64,000 nt of DNA from Phialophora verrucosa (Eukaryota; Ascomycota; Eurotiomycetes; Chaetothyriales; Herpotrichiellaceae): assembly GCA_002099365.1 (NCBI GenBank), contig MSED01000004.1:186001-250000 (forward strand). Reading direction: 5' to 3'. The position numbers and the translations under genes were made by a program. Numbering within the stretch: the first letter of the stretch is position 1; each line of letters opens with the position of its first letter. The notes below the pieces were generated by a model that worked only from the letters and a program-made list of their open reading frames with translations, had not been told where the DNA came from and did not search any database. Of the stretch, positions 11,243-21,389 are shown piece by piece.

Positions 11243-13633
11243 TTAGCAGACGGGGCACGCCCCGTTTTCTGAGTGTAGGTTGGTGGAAGGGTTCGGATTC
11301 TTCGATAGTTTGCGGCTCCTTGACGTGGCTAGTGTTGCTGGGCGAGTGTCGGTGGACTTGCGTCGCTTGGGTCCCGCCATGGCCTTGTTCTCTTCGCATT
11401 TGTGAACCCTCTGAAAGGCTCGTCGATAAGGGCAAATGCCTTCTTCGACACGAACCAGGGTTGTTTCCAGATCGGGTGGGCTGATGCCGGCTCCTTTGTA
11501 CAACAACTTCTCTAGAGACAGTTTCCTCTCCGTCAGCTTTGCAATCTCGGCCTTCAAGGCGGTAATTTCGCGACGACGCTTCTCGGCCTCGGCCTCGGAC
11601 CCCTCCATCAGTCTTTGACGTTCCTCTTTCTCCGTCTGCTTGATCACGGCAATGTCCTCTCCGTGCTTCTTCAGCAGCGCTTGGTTGTCGGCCATAAGCC
11701 TTTCGATCAGCAGCTTATCGGCGGAGCGGCGCACATGCACTGGGGGTGTCTCGTCCTCATCCTCGTCAGAAGCGCTGGTTTCATCAGCAGTCTCATCGGC
11801 GGAGTCGTTTTCATTTACAGCAGTCTGGATAACGCTCGTGCCTTCCTCGCCTGGGGGAGGAGAGCTGTCAGTACTGGTCTCGGAAGAGTCATCCTTCGAG
11901 GGCGAGTCCTCGGGTTGCCGCAGTGACTTTCGCTTTCGTTCGACACGCAACAGGGGCGAATTTGGTTCTGCAGGTGCGTGGACCTTGCCTGGTTTCACTG
12001 AATTCTTGGCCTGTGGTATGCCTGGTACAGGCGCAGCCTGTGCGCCTTCCGTATGTCTTTTATCCGGAGTATCCTTCTTTTTCTGCTTTGACTTGGGTTT
12101 CTTTGCCTTTTTTGCTTTCTTGGGAGATACACGTTCACTTGGATCGGCAAGGGCCTCAATTCCAGCTGGCCCCTCGGAGAGCTTGCGTTTCTTTGTAGCA
12201 GAGGGTTTTATGGACTGGGCGGATACGAATTCGGTTCTTTGAGCACCGTCCTCACTTTGGGCGGCTTCATTCGACGATCCCTTGCGTTTTCTGGAAGAGG
12301 ACGGTTTTGTGGACCTGTAGGAGGCATTTTCAGCGGCTCCTTCGTTGTCCTGGAGTTCCTTCAAGCGATTCTTAGAGACCGAGCACTCTTTGGACTTCTC
12401 AGTGGTATTAACAGCCTCAATGGGTTGAGTATTGTCTACACCTTCAACAGCTTCTTCGGCCTTCTTGCGTTTCTTTGAGCGTTTCTTAGAGGCCGAGGAC
12501 TCTTTAGACTTTTCAGGTGTAACAACTTCGGTCGGTTGGGTATCGTCTACACCTTCAACCGCTTCTTCGGACTTCTTGCGTTTCTTTGAGCGTTTTTTAG
12601 AGACGAACGCTTCTCTGGCTTTCACAGTGGTTACAGCATTAGTGACTTGAGTATCATCCACACCTATAGCATCCTCTTGAGAATGCTTGCGTTTCTTAGG
12701 AGACGGTCTCTCAGGCTTCTCTGGGGATAAATCTTCGGACGCTTGGGCAACATCTTCGATCTCAACAACTTCATTCTCGACAAATTCGTTCTCGGTAACT
12801 TCATTGCGTCGTTTTGAGGTCCTGGACTTCTTGGATGAGCCTTTGCTCTCCATCTGCTTGGTGCGCTGAGGACTGTCCACCAATGGTGAGATGGCCTCGA
12901 CTCCGTCGACCGGGTCCAGATTGATAGCACTTTCTTCTGAATATCCAGCCATTCCGGCAATTGTGGTAGAGTCCATATCAAGTTCCTCCTTGATGGCTCG
13001 ACGCGTTCCAGGAATTCCAGGTCTTGGGTGATGCGATGTCTCCGCCGCCAAAGTTGGGTTTATGTAACAGCCGGGCTTCGTTCGAGTACAAGGATAACGA
13101 TTCATGCCGGCTTTTTCTCTTGTGTAGCCTGTAACCCCCTCCAAGAATCGAACCATATCGCCTCCTTTTTGTGGAAAGTACTCGGCAGGAATGAGAGATG
13201 CTAACTGTCGACATGTGATTCTGAAAGCCGGCTGTTCGTAGATCGTCACCTCCTCGACTCCAGGAGGCCGCGTATCATTGTGATACCGGGTAGCTCGATC
13301 CAGAATTTTGTGGAAGGGGTGTTTGATATGCTTCCTGTTTGGAGCGTACTTGACTGGAATAACTGCGCCAAGATTGTCGGTGTACCATCTCAGACTGAAC
13401 TCGTCTGAGAATTCCAGTTGCTCCAGGTTAAGCACATCTGTGCCTGTCTGTATTCCGGTCCTCGGCGCCGTGGGGGTAATTGGCGATTTTTGGGACGGCA
13501 TGGTCCTATGAGGAAGAGAGATACGGTCGTTGCTGGGTGCAAGGTTGAGTGCGGGTGAGGAGTGGACGCTATTTGGGGCTCGGGGCTCTGGTGGAAGCGC
13601 GTGCGCAAAGTTAGTCCTCGAAAAGGTGTCCAT
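11243..13633 (-). CDS. Lysine-rich repeat protein, function unknown
   Basis: I do not recognise this protein. From the ATG at 13633 it has 796 residues; a second ATG at 13501, in the better context gaccATGc, would give 752. The frame upstream of 13633 opens only with a GTG. An N-terminal part (about 75-185 from the first ATG) looks folded, with aromatic and cysteine residues. The rest is disordered and highly charged, with many KKRK-type nuclear localisation signals. The centre contains a 37-residue repeat (111 bp in DNA), each unit built on SKKRSKKRKK followed by an acidic EEAVEGVD stretch. A charged coiled coil follows (about 640-715), then a basic tail ending in ACPVC. A nuclear or nucleolar role is inferred from composition only. 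It is a single exon, convergent with the TmpA-like gene. Confidence 0.75.
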   Translation of the reverse strand: MDTFSRTNFAHALPPEPRAPNSVHSSPALNLAPSNDRISLPHRTMPSQKSPITPTAPRTGIQTGTDVLNLEQLEFSDEFSLRWYTDNLGAVIPVKYAPNRKHIKHPFHKILDRATRYHNDTRPPGVEEVTIYEQPAFRITCRQLASLIPAEYFPQKGGDMVRFLEGVTGYTREKAGMNRYPCTRTKPGCYINPTLAAETSHHPRPGIPGTRRAIKEELDMDSTTIAGMAGYSEESAINLDPVDGVEAISPLVDSPQRTKQMESKGSSKKSRTSKRRNEVTENEFVENEVVEIEDVAQASEDLSPEKPERPSPKKRKHSQEDAIGVDDTQVTNAVTTVKAREAFVSKKRSKKRKKSEEAVEGVDDTQPTEVVTPEKSKESSASKKRSKKRKKAEEAVEGVDNTQPIEAVNTTEKSKECSVSKNRLKELQDNEGAAENASYRSTKPSSSRKRKGSSNEAAQSEDGAQRTEFVSAQSIKPSATKKRKLSEGPAGIEALADPSERVSPKKAKKAKKPKSKQKKKDTPDKRHTEGAQAAPVPGIPQAKNSVKPGKVHAPAEPNSPLLRVERKRKSLRQPEDSPSKDDSSETSTDSSPPPGEEGTSVIQTAVNENDSADETADETSASDEDEDETPPVHVRRSADKLLIERLMADNQALLKKHGEDIAVIKQTEKEERQRLMEGSEAEAEKRRREITALKAEIAKLTERKLSLEKLLYKGAGISPPDLETTLVRVEEGICPYRRAFQRVHKCEENKAMAGPKRRKSTDTRPATLATSRSRKLSKNPNPSTNLHSENGACPVC
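12429..12761. repeat. 111-bp tandem repeat, about three units
   Basis: Similar units begin at about 12429, 12540 and 12651, an exact 111-bp period (37 codons), inside the lysine-rich protein gene. The first two are nearly identical over about 60 bp and the third is diverged. A further degenerate unit may precede 12429. Confidence 0.8.
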
Positions 13634-14145
13634 CTCGTGGATCTCGATAGAAAATGAGAGAATTGGATATTGCTCTGAAGTGGCATTCACCGGCGCCGCA
13701 ACTGCGACCTTCAGAAAGGAGGTCGCGTGCGGGCTCAGGGTAGGCCCAGCATGATTGTCAACTGAAGTGTCAAAGAGGAGGAAGGCAGGGGCGGGAAAGA
13801 GTGAGTGACGCTAAGGTTGAGGAGAAGGTCTAGCTAGAATGTGTGATGAACTTGAAATCAATCTTGTCAAGGCGGTCGGGTAGTAGTGACAGTAACAGTG
13901 AAGTCGCGTGTAACAGCTCCCTCGTTTACGCCTCACAGCGATCTTGAGAGATTGTCTTGTCTCGAGAACCTGCGCTGGATTCTTTGGCCATGTGGATGCC
14001 CGCAACCCTGCTCGAACTCGTCTGTAAATACCTTGCTTGCAATCAACCTCGCCCAGCTCGCCGTTCATTCCACTTCTCCTTCCCGTGGACGCATGTGGTA
14101 ATGTCGACAACTGCTCTGGCCGGCTTCTCATGACCTGCTATCGTC
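13634..14145. other. Intergenic region, no gene seen
   Basis: These 512 bp lie upstream of the lysine-rich protein gene and downstream of the Sae2/CtIP-like gene. Short frames on both strands show no domain. It probably contains the promoter of the lysine-rich protein gene. Confidence 0.5.
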
Positions 14146-15360
14146 TCATTCATCTGCGAATAGCCAGCGACCAGCTTTCATAGCCTCATCATATCGCTTC
14201 TCAACCTCCTTCATTTCCTTCAGCCTAGCTGGTTCTCGATTCTGCTCCTGCTCCTGGGTGCTGGGGATATCCACACTCCAGAAAGCCGGTGGCGAAGACG
14301 GTACTTCGAAGTTCGCCCTATGCATCCTGCCATACGCGTTTGCTAGCCGTTTTGCTCGAGCTTCATGCACCAGGTTGGTCCGCGCCAGTGGTGTCAGTCC
14401 GCTGATTTTGGCCTCCGAGCCCGGTCCAAGAAATTCAAGCAGCAGGTCGTCTTCAGATACTTTTGGATCCGGAGGAAGCGTCCTCGCCAACGCCTTGAAT
14501 GAAACGCCACAGCATTCCGCCTTGTTGCAGCCAGGCAAGCACTTTCTCGCATCCTTGCCTCGTACTACTTCCCGGAACGCAAAGTCGAGGCCGCCGGCAT
14601 ACTTCGGATTGACCTTGAAATGGGAGAGGTTGAGCGAATGGAGGGGACGCCGCCTAAGCGGTTCGTCGTTTTCAATTCCTCTAGTTGGAATGGGCGCCTT
14701 TTTAATGGACCGTGGGTGAGGAATTTCCGCTGTTACTGGAGCCGCCACGTTGGACGCTGATAATAACCTCTGGAGACGTTGGTTGGGGGAGCTGCTGGGA
14801 TCTATAGGTGCTTTCGTCTTCTGCTGCCTCTCACCGTCACTCTGATATTCGGCACCATCCTCGGCAATTGCCGGAATCGCCTCAGTTGCTCTATTCCTGA
14901 ATTTGCCCGTGAACTCTCTCTGTTGTTGTGGGCGGCGGCCTGGTGACACATTAGTGTCAATATCGCACAATGCTCTGTGCCCGCCACTGTTGATTTTAGC
15001 CCGCTTGCGAGACACATTTGTAGGGGATTGCTCGTTTCCAGACCAAGTAGGCGAGGAGGCATCTGGTGTCCGTGTACGCATAGCTTGAGTCAGACGCATT
15101 TTGAGACTGTCAATCTCTGCTTGCTTCTCTGCATCTCTCCGAAACAGCTGGTCAAGTTGAACCCTAAATTCTGGGTGAGGTGTCTGCGATTTGGATTGGG
15201 CCTGGCGTAGGCCCTGCACTTCTTGCCTGAGCTGTTCATTCTCCCGCTCCAGGCGATCAATGATCTTTTGACTGTCCTCTAATTGCTGGTGGAGGACCTT
15301 GCTCTGCTCAAGCGCCAACACTAACGTCGACATCAGCGACGGGCTTCCGGGGCTGGACAT
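14146..15360 (-). CDS. SAE2: Sae2/CtIP/Ctp1-like DNA end-resection factor
   Basis: Sae2/CtIP/Ctp1 stimulates the Mre11-Rad50 nuclease to begin resection of DNA double-strand breaks, including blocked meiotic ends. The single-exon product has 404 residues. An N-terminal coiled coil (about 14-55) is where family members tetramerise. The middle is disordered with many SP/TP sites. The C-terminal domain (about 246-365) carries CLPGC (274-278) followed by ECC, then YGRMHRANF in the position of the family RHR motif, and the PPAFW...TQE segment typical of fungal Sae2 C-termini. The presence of both ends of the family makes the call good despite low overall conservation. It is divergent from the F-box gene, with 309 bp between start codons. 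Confidence 0.82.
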   Translation of the reverse strand: MSSPGSPSLMSTLVLALEQSKVLHQQLEDSQKIIDRLERENEQLRQEVQGLRQAQSKSQTPHPEFRVQLDQLFRRDAEKQAEIDSLKMRLTQAMRTRTPDASSPTWSGNEQSPTNVSRKRAKINSGGHRALCDIDTNVSPGRRPQQQREFTGKFRNRATEAIPAIAEDGAEYQSDGERQQKTKAPIDPSSSPNQRLQRLLSASNVAAPVTAEIPHPRSIKKAPIPTRGIENDEPLRRRPLHSLNLSHFKVNPKYAGGLDFAFREVVRGKDARKCLPGCNKAECCGVSFKALARTLPPDPKVSEDDLLLEFLGPGSEAKISGLTPLARTNLVHEARAKRLANAYGRMHRANFEVPSSPPAFWSVDIPSTQEQEQNREPARLKEMKEVEKRYDEAMKAGRWLFADE

Positions 15361-15669
15361 GTTGTCTGTTTCGATCGCGTGTGTTGGAACGAGAGCTACT
15401 TGGAACCCTTTCAGTTCTTTAGCGACCGAACGCGTCTGTGGAGCCCAAAGCCAGGTGTCAAAAACGGCGTGAATGAGTGGCTGAAATTACGGGGTACTGG
15501 TACTGAGCCACAGCGGCTGCTTTTATCTCGGCCGTACAGTAGTGCCTTGGCGTAAGGTGGGGGAAACGGGCAAGGCTGAAAGGCTATCCCGGGCTATCTT
15601 CTGCCACCGCGATGGCGAATTTCCATACCATCGCACCATCCCGATCGACCTCAAAGCGACGTTGTCGAC
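15361..15669. other. Bidirectional promoter region
   Basis: These 309 bp separate the divergent Sae2-like and F-box gene starts. I see no further feature; both promoters must lie here or overlap the 5' ends. Confidence 0.55.
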
Positions 15670-17181
15670 ATGCCCAAGCGAAGAAGGAGCGATGAGGATG
15701 TCGACGGAGAGGATATCCGTGCAAAACGGAGTCGAATCGGCACCAGACGAAATCTCCTTGATATCAGCGACGAGATCCTCCTCCGCATCCTCTCCTACCT
15801 GCCTACAAGAGAATTACTACAGGCCGAATGTGTGTCGCGCCGGATGCGAGCCCTCGCCATGGATCGCGGCATTTGGAGACTGAAATATCTCGACACATTC
15901 CGCAGGCATCGGTTGAAGACGTCTATGGTGGTGGGAAGCAGCGATGGGTCGATTGATTGGAAGAGTCGATTCAAAACAAAAACAAATTGGTCAAATGGCA
16001 AAGCAAAACTTCACGAACTGGAAGTCGCACGCCCGCCTGCGGCCCCTGTAATTGCAAGGGTGCAAAGCGGCATCATATTCACCGTCGACCATTCAGGACT
16101 TCGAGCTTGGTCTTCTCACCAAGGGTCAAGGACGTTCCGAGCACATCTCTCCCTTGACACGACATCGAAGGCAACGTGTCTGTCTGCAGAGACTGTCGGT
16201 CGACGGATAAAGGTCCTGCTCGGTTTTGAGGACGGGTCCTGGTCAATTTTCGTCTATGAACAAGACCAATTGGAACGCATTTCCAGTCATCAATCTGCCG
16301 ATGGACCCATATCAGCCGTCTCCCTAGCCTATCCCTACGCAATGACGGTTTCTAAAACAAATTTTTGCAGCATTTACCACCTGGGTACCGCAAACTCGCA
16401 GACTTCGTGCAGTGGAAATATATCCATTGTCGCGCGGCTTCAGTCTGATGCTTCATTCTCACCTTTATCTGTATCTCTCCGACACACGCCGAGTGGCATC
16501 ATTGCGGCGGTTGCGTACGCTTTTCAGCGGCTCTATTCTGGGTGGTGCATGGGTTTGCAAGAGATCCGACTGAGCGCCGCTGGACAATTCCTAGAGAGCA
16601 GACTGGCCTCTACAATAGAGTCTCCAATAGACCGGAAATCGGTACGACAGAACAAGTGGAATATGGCGACGCGATTCACGAGCTCCATGCCATTACCGCA
16701 GCATCCTCAGATGAGGAGTCCACCGACTTCTCTTTCCTATGAGCATCCATACCTGATCGGCACGCTGGCGGACAACACCATGATGAGTTTCCTCGTGACT
16801 TCGAACGACGACCGTCTTGAAATCAGTCCAGGCCGACGGCTCTGGGGTCACACCTCTGCCGTTTCAGGCGCAGAGGTCAACAACAGGGGAAAGGCGGTGT
16901 CAATTAGCTCTCGTGGAGACGAAGTACGGGTATGGGAACTAGAGAACGTAATGACAGGCGTTCCAGCCAAAACAAGCACTCAGATCAGACCCGTTGAGGC
17001 ATTGTCTAGTATCTCAGCGGCCTTGGCCCGACGGGGCTCTGGACTGGGGCTTGCTTTGCATGAGGTGAAGCGCGAACTCGAGCTGAATAGGCGGTGGGTG
17101 GGATTCGATGAGCACCAAGTCGCGGTGCTAGGCGAAACAGCAGACCATACGCAGATAATGGCTCTGTACGATTTTACGTAG
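15670..17181 (+). CDS. F-box protein with a predicted beta-propeller
   Basis: This is a likely substrate-recognition subunit of an SCF ubiquitin ligase. The 503-residue single-exon product starts with a basic nuclear-localisation-like stretch (PKRRR, AKRSR). An F-box follows at about 28-72 (LLDISDEILLRILSYLP, then C-V-S-R-R-M and the W of IWRLKY). The rest is a series of beta-rich segments with WD-like ends, such as LRAWSSH at about 145 and VRVWELE near 422, consistent with a WD40-type propeller. The substrate is unknown. The start ATG follows cgacATGcc and fits the divergent promoter. Confidence 0.78.
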   Translation: MPKRRRSDEDVDGEDIRAKRSRIGTRRNLLDISDEILLRILSYLPTRELLQAECVSRRMRALAMDRGIWRLKYLDTFRRHRLKTSMVVGSSDGSIDWKSRFKTKTNWSNGKAKLHELEVARPPAAPVIARVQSGIIFTVDHSGLRAWSSHQGSRTFRAHLSLDTTSKATCLSAETVGRRIKVLLGFEDGSWSIFVYEQDQLERISSHQSADGPISAVSLAYPYAMTVSKTNFCSIYHLGTANSQTSCSGNISIVARLQSDASFSPLSVSLRHTPSGIIAAVAYAFQRLYSGWCMGLQEIRLSAAGQFLESRLASTIESPIDRKSVRQNKWNMATRFTSSMPLPQHPQMRSPPTSLSYEHPYLIGTLADNTMMSFLVTSNDDRLEISPGRRLWGHTSAVSGAEVNNRGKAVSISSRGDEVRVWELENVMTGVPAKTSTQIRPVEALSSISAALARRGSGLGLALHEVKRELELNRRWVGFDEHQVAVLGETADHTQIMALYDFT

Positions 17182-18041
17182 CGACTAGGCGAATGGGAAT
17201 AAGGAGACCTCGAACAAACTGCATCGTCAAGACTATTGATATGGTAAACGCTGCCTGGCAAAGGCGTGGTCCGCTGCGCTCTACAACCACCGAATGTGGC
17301 CAAGGACCCACAAGCTGTCACAACTCCCACCTTCGTCATTGCCTCTTCCTCCCTATAACACAAGACAATGCGAATTGAAAGTGTAGGCGGCTCGTTATTG
17401 TCAGGAGCCTGATTCTCGGATCTGAGGTAAGTGTGCGCAGAGTCAGGACGGCACCCACCTTCCAATGCAAACACACATACAATTATTCGGCTAGTGACAT
17501 GAAATAACACTCATAGTGTCGTCGTTGAGGTCTAAACTGTCTCCAGCACCAGCAGGAAGCAATCCAGGTGAGGTATGGTTGACGAATCAGACACCGCGCC
17601 TTTTGCCCGTGACTGTGAGAAACTCAATGGGAAGGGCCGAGGCGAGCCAATATGGGAGGAAGGATTGATCTGGCCAGGCGTTCCAGGCGACTGGTACGAG
17701 CACCACCGAGCACTCGTACTCGTACGAGCAGGCTTGGACGATGACGTCGACGATTCCCCACATCGGCGAATAGTTGTTCCTGGATTTCTGCCAATCCACG
17801 CTAGCTACATTCCCATCTCTCTGCGCAGGTTCAGCTGCTCCATTATTTTACAATTTTAACGAAACACTCACTGCGCAAAACCCCTCGGTCGTGAACGTGC
17901 TGTTTCCATCTTGTCTCTCTCAATTACTCTTCGGGTGCGTATGGGCATATTAACCCTTCACACGCGAGTCTTCTCCCGCAAATCGCTGATTGATGAATGT
18001 CCGGTGATCGCAGATTAACAAAAGAATACCAAATCAACAAC
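17182..18041. other. Intergenic region upstream of the zinc-knuckle gene
   Basis: This 860-bp stretch contains a 94-codon plus frame (17575-17859) with no domain and a small palindrome, ctcgtacgag, near 17725. I see no RNA gene. It probably holds the promoter and leader of the zinc-knuckle gene. Confidence 0.5.
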
Positions 18042-19068
18042 ATGGACAGAGGCTGTTACAACTGCGGCGATTCTTCGCACCAGGCTCGAGACTGCCCTAA
18101 GAAGGGAAACCCAACTTGGTGAGTCGCCGCATCTGAGGACTTGGTGTTTCGTCTTTTTTCATCTCACTGACACCCGGTAGCTACAATTGCGGAGGTACAT
18201 TGCACATTTCGATGACAGAAATGTCGCATACTTACAACCCTTAGCCGAAGGCCATCTCAGCAAAGATTGCGCAGCACCCCCCAAGCCAAAGTCATGCTAC
18301 AAGTGTCAGTCAAGTTTCTAAAGAAAATCCTCCAGGGAGAGAACATATCCTCATTGTGCGCAGGTGGGAATGAAGGTCACTTTGCTCGCGACTGTCCTCA
18401 GGCTGCACCTGTTGGGGACTCGAGCGGCGGGTGGGGCAGCGTTGGCGGGAACACCTACCGTCCTGCTGGTGGAAATTCCTACGCCGGTGGCAATGCCTAT
18501 GGTGGTGGAGCTGGCCGAGAGTGCTATCGCTGTGGAGGCCAGGGCCACATAGCACGGTAGGCTATTCTTCAGTACTTGCCATGTGATATCAGCTAATCCG
18601 GCGGAGGGACTGTACAAGCGGGGGCTCGGGATTTGGAGGCGGGAGCTACAACAATCGCGGGGGCGGCGGGCAGACCTGCTACGTGAGTCTTCTCTTACGC
18701 GCATTCCAATCGACGCTGACTTTCGTGGACTAGTCTTGTGGTGGAATTGGTCATATGTCACGGTACGTACGGCGTTCTCAACAGAAGGTCTTGTCCCGCT
18801 CACTGTAAGCCAGGGATTGCACGCAGGGACGGGTTCAGAAGTGCTACGTATGTCATTCCTCCTGGAATATCATCCGCCTTACACTGACATCGGCTCCTGC
18901 AGAACTGTGGCGAACAAGGTCATCTCTCTCGCGATTGCCCGTCCGAGCCCACCTCTGAGCGCATCTGCTACAAATGTGAGAACCACTGAAGCGTTCGAAG
19001 ATGGCAGTATCTGACTGAGTGACTCAGGCAAGCAACCGGGACACTTGCAATCCGCTTGTCCCAACTAG
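18042..19068 (+). CDS. GIS2: CNBP/Gis2/Byr3-type protein with seven CCHC zinc knuckles
   Basis: Gis2/CNBP proteins bind single-stranded nucleic acid and act in mRNA translation and stress granules. Nine small exons can be joined in one frame: 18042-18118, 18181-18194, 18245-18304, 18364-18556, 18607-18682, 18734-18762, 18814-18847, 18903-18975 and 19028-19068, giving 198 residues. Seven knuckles of form C-x2-C-x4-H-x4-C result. The fourth is preceded by a Gly/Ser/Tyr-rich linker (about 64-100) and a second Gly-rich linker precedes the fifth. The protein ends CYKCKQPGHLQSACPN. All eight introns are GT-AG, 45 to 62 bp long. For intron 6 the acceptor at 18813 is chosen because it restores the SRDC of the fifth knuckle; the later AG at 18829 would lose it. 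No single-frame search finds this gene. Confidence 0.93.
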
Positions 19069-20377
19069 CTGTCGTGCAAGAACAGCCTTGACGAAACAAC
19101 CAGCACTTTTCCTTTCGCTTCCAACTCACGCAAAAATATGGTCCCTACGGATGGTCAATGTGAGATATCTCGCATGGAGCATCCTGATGACATGACGACA
19201 CACATTCAAGCAAATGACGACAATTTGCGCCAAAACCTTTCAGTTTCCACAATCAGCGGCGGCTCAACATCCTGGGGTGTACCATATGTGATTGGTGAAA
19301 GGTCTTTTTGAACCAGTTGACGATGGGGACAGTCCGAAATGGTCTCTGCGACGTAGGGATTTGCTGGAGACGAGCAAAGACAGATTGCGAGGAATCTCGT
19401 CGGGGCGGATCAGATCACATGTGAACCGAACAGACCGTCGGGGGACGGGGTTGGGCTGAGGCGAACTCGGCTCCGCTTGAGGGGAAAAGTTTCATTCATT
19501 CACTGCGGCCAGCAAGGATTGCGGCGCATCAACGAACAGAGCGTGAGGAGGTTGACGCCGGCGGCATGCTTGCGTCGCGTTAATTTCTAGTCAAACGAGC
19601 TCAATCCGGTTATTCTGCAACCAGGCAGGACAGCTCGTCGCTCTCGACACATCAATGTGAAGTTGAACGCCCGTCTGCCACCACACTTTTCGTACTTGTT
19701 CCATTCACCGACAGTCTGGCAAACTTTGGCCACTATTATCGACCCCGACTACCCGTGTTGTAGCAAGGCTGCGCGAGAGGCGCGTCTCTACTATACTGAA
19801 AGGTCAGTATCAGCACTCGTAGGGTGCCATACCTCAGCAGGTTTGGTTCCCTGGTGGCGCATTGTGAGATCCTTCGACCGTCGCCGAATATGTATGGAAA
19901 CAAGATGTCGACAAAAGGTAGTTGACGCGGTCGGAGCATCGGACAGCTGAGCCCGTCAGAGCGAGGGCATTGGTCACCAGGTTTCAGGCCAGACACTGCC
20001 ACCAGCGCAACGTCCAATCAAGCGGCGCCGCATGGGCACCCCTGTCCGACTCGCTGGCTTCGTTACGCGGCCCCAAGAAGCCCGAAGCTTCATCGCCCGC
20101 ACATGCCCAACGCTGATTTGCGGCCGTAGGACACTGCTCCTATTTCTGGGTCGGAGGTATACGTGCGCCCCAGCATTGTGTTCCGTAGACTGCGGCACAG
20201 ACACGCATCTCGAGGTTGTCCTCCAGCCCCCTGGTGTAGATCACGGACATTTGAGACATTGGTATGTATGATCTCTGAACCTCCCCCTTCCGCGCCTTCT
20301 CTTTTCCTGCCTTCGTTCCGTGCTGAACAGCAGTGTGCCTTGATCACGAGAAAACTTTTCGAGGTCGAGCATTGACC
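19069..20377. other. Intergenic region, no gene seen
   Basis: These 1.3 kb lie downstream of the zinc-knuckle gene and upstream of the cytochrome b561 gene. Frames of up to 97 codons overlap on both strands around 19.66-20.35 kb, with no domain or splice pattern I trust. Confidence 0.5.
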
Positions 20378-21389
20378 ATGGCCAGAAGCATCACAGTCAT
20401 TTTATACACCACCGCGTTGCTGGCGGTATCTGCCCACGCTCAGTTCGGCTACGGATGGCGGGGTCCAAATGATGGCGACGGCTGCCCGCCCTGGGCAAGC
20501 GATTGTGATGGATCCGACGACAGTGGCAGCAGCGACGGCGGCGACGGCAGCTCGTCCTCGAACGGCATCTCCCAGGGAGCTCTCTTCTCAGACCCTGCCC
20601 AGTTCAACAAGACAACTCGGATACTCATCGCTCATGCGGTCATGGCGTCCCTCGTCTGGGTCATGTTCATCCCGTCTCTGGCGATCCTGCTCCGCCTCGA
20701 CCTGAAGAACCCGATTGTGCTCAAGATCCACGCTGTCGGCCAGATTCTCAGCTATGTGATCTATGTCGTCGCCGCCGGGATGGGCATTTGGCTCGCCCAA
20801 CAGCTGGACCCGTATTCCAACGTCTGGAACGACCCTCATCCGAAGCTCGGGCTTGCAATACTAGCACTGGCCTTCTTCCAACCAATCGTAAGTCCACAAC
20901 TAGGTGTCGATGGTTTCCGCCGGCGGGCCTCGATCAAGGTGGCTCGAATGCTAACAACAAGACTAGTTTGGTGCCATCCATCATTCCATCTACAAGAAAC
21001 GCTCCCAGAATGCTGATTCGGGCAAGCCCACCAAGCCTCCCGGCCGGACAGCTCCAGGACGCGCCCACCTCTGGCTCGGGCGGCTCCTCATCGTGCTCGC
21101 CATGATCAACGGCGGCTTGGGCATTCGACTGGCGTCATTCAGTCCTTTCCAGACCGATGCGACGTCCACCAAAGCGAAGATTGCGTATGGTGTCGTTGCC
21201 GCCACCATGTTCATAGTCTACTTGTTCTTCGTGATCGCATTCGAGATCAGAAGGGCGAGGAGTAGGAGTCAGGAGGTGAGCAGGAGGGAGGATGTAATCA
21301 GAAACAAAGATGGACTACCTAGTTACGATGAAAGCGAGGAGTCCGTCGGCAGGAGCAGTCGATCTGGCGTAACCGCCAGAACGGTGTGA
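20378..21389 (+). CDS. Cytochrome b561 domain membrane protein
   Basis: This is a likely transmembrane electron carrier of the b561 superfamily. Exons are 20378-20887 and 20967-21389 (79-bp intron, CTAAC branch), giving 310 residues. It starts with a signal peptide (about 1-19, ending SAHA) followed by a Ser/Gly/Asp-rich segment. The usual b561 array of membrane helices follows. Haem-ligand candidates are the His of LIAHAVM, KIHAVG, HPKLG, IHHS and RAHLWLG. There is no DOMON domain in the encoded protein, although many fungal relatives carry one before the b561 part. The cytoplasmic tail is Ser/Arg rich. An in-frame ATG at 20333 exists, but the one at 20378 has the better context (gaccATGg) and begins the signal peptide. 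The substrate (ascorbate, iron or another donor) is unknown. Confidence 0.85.
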
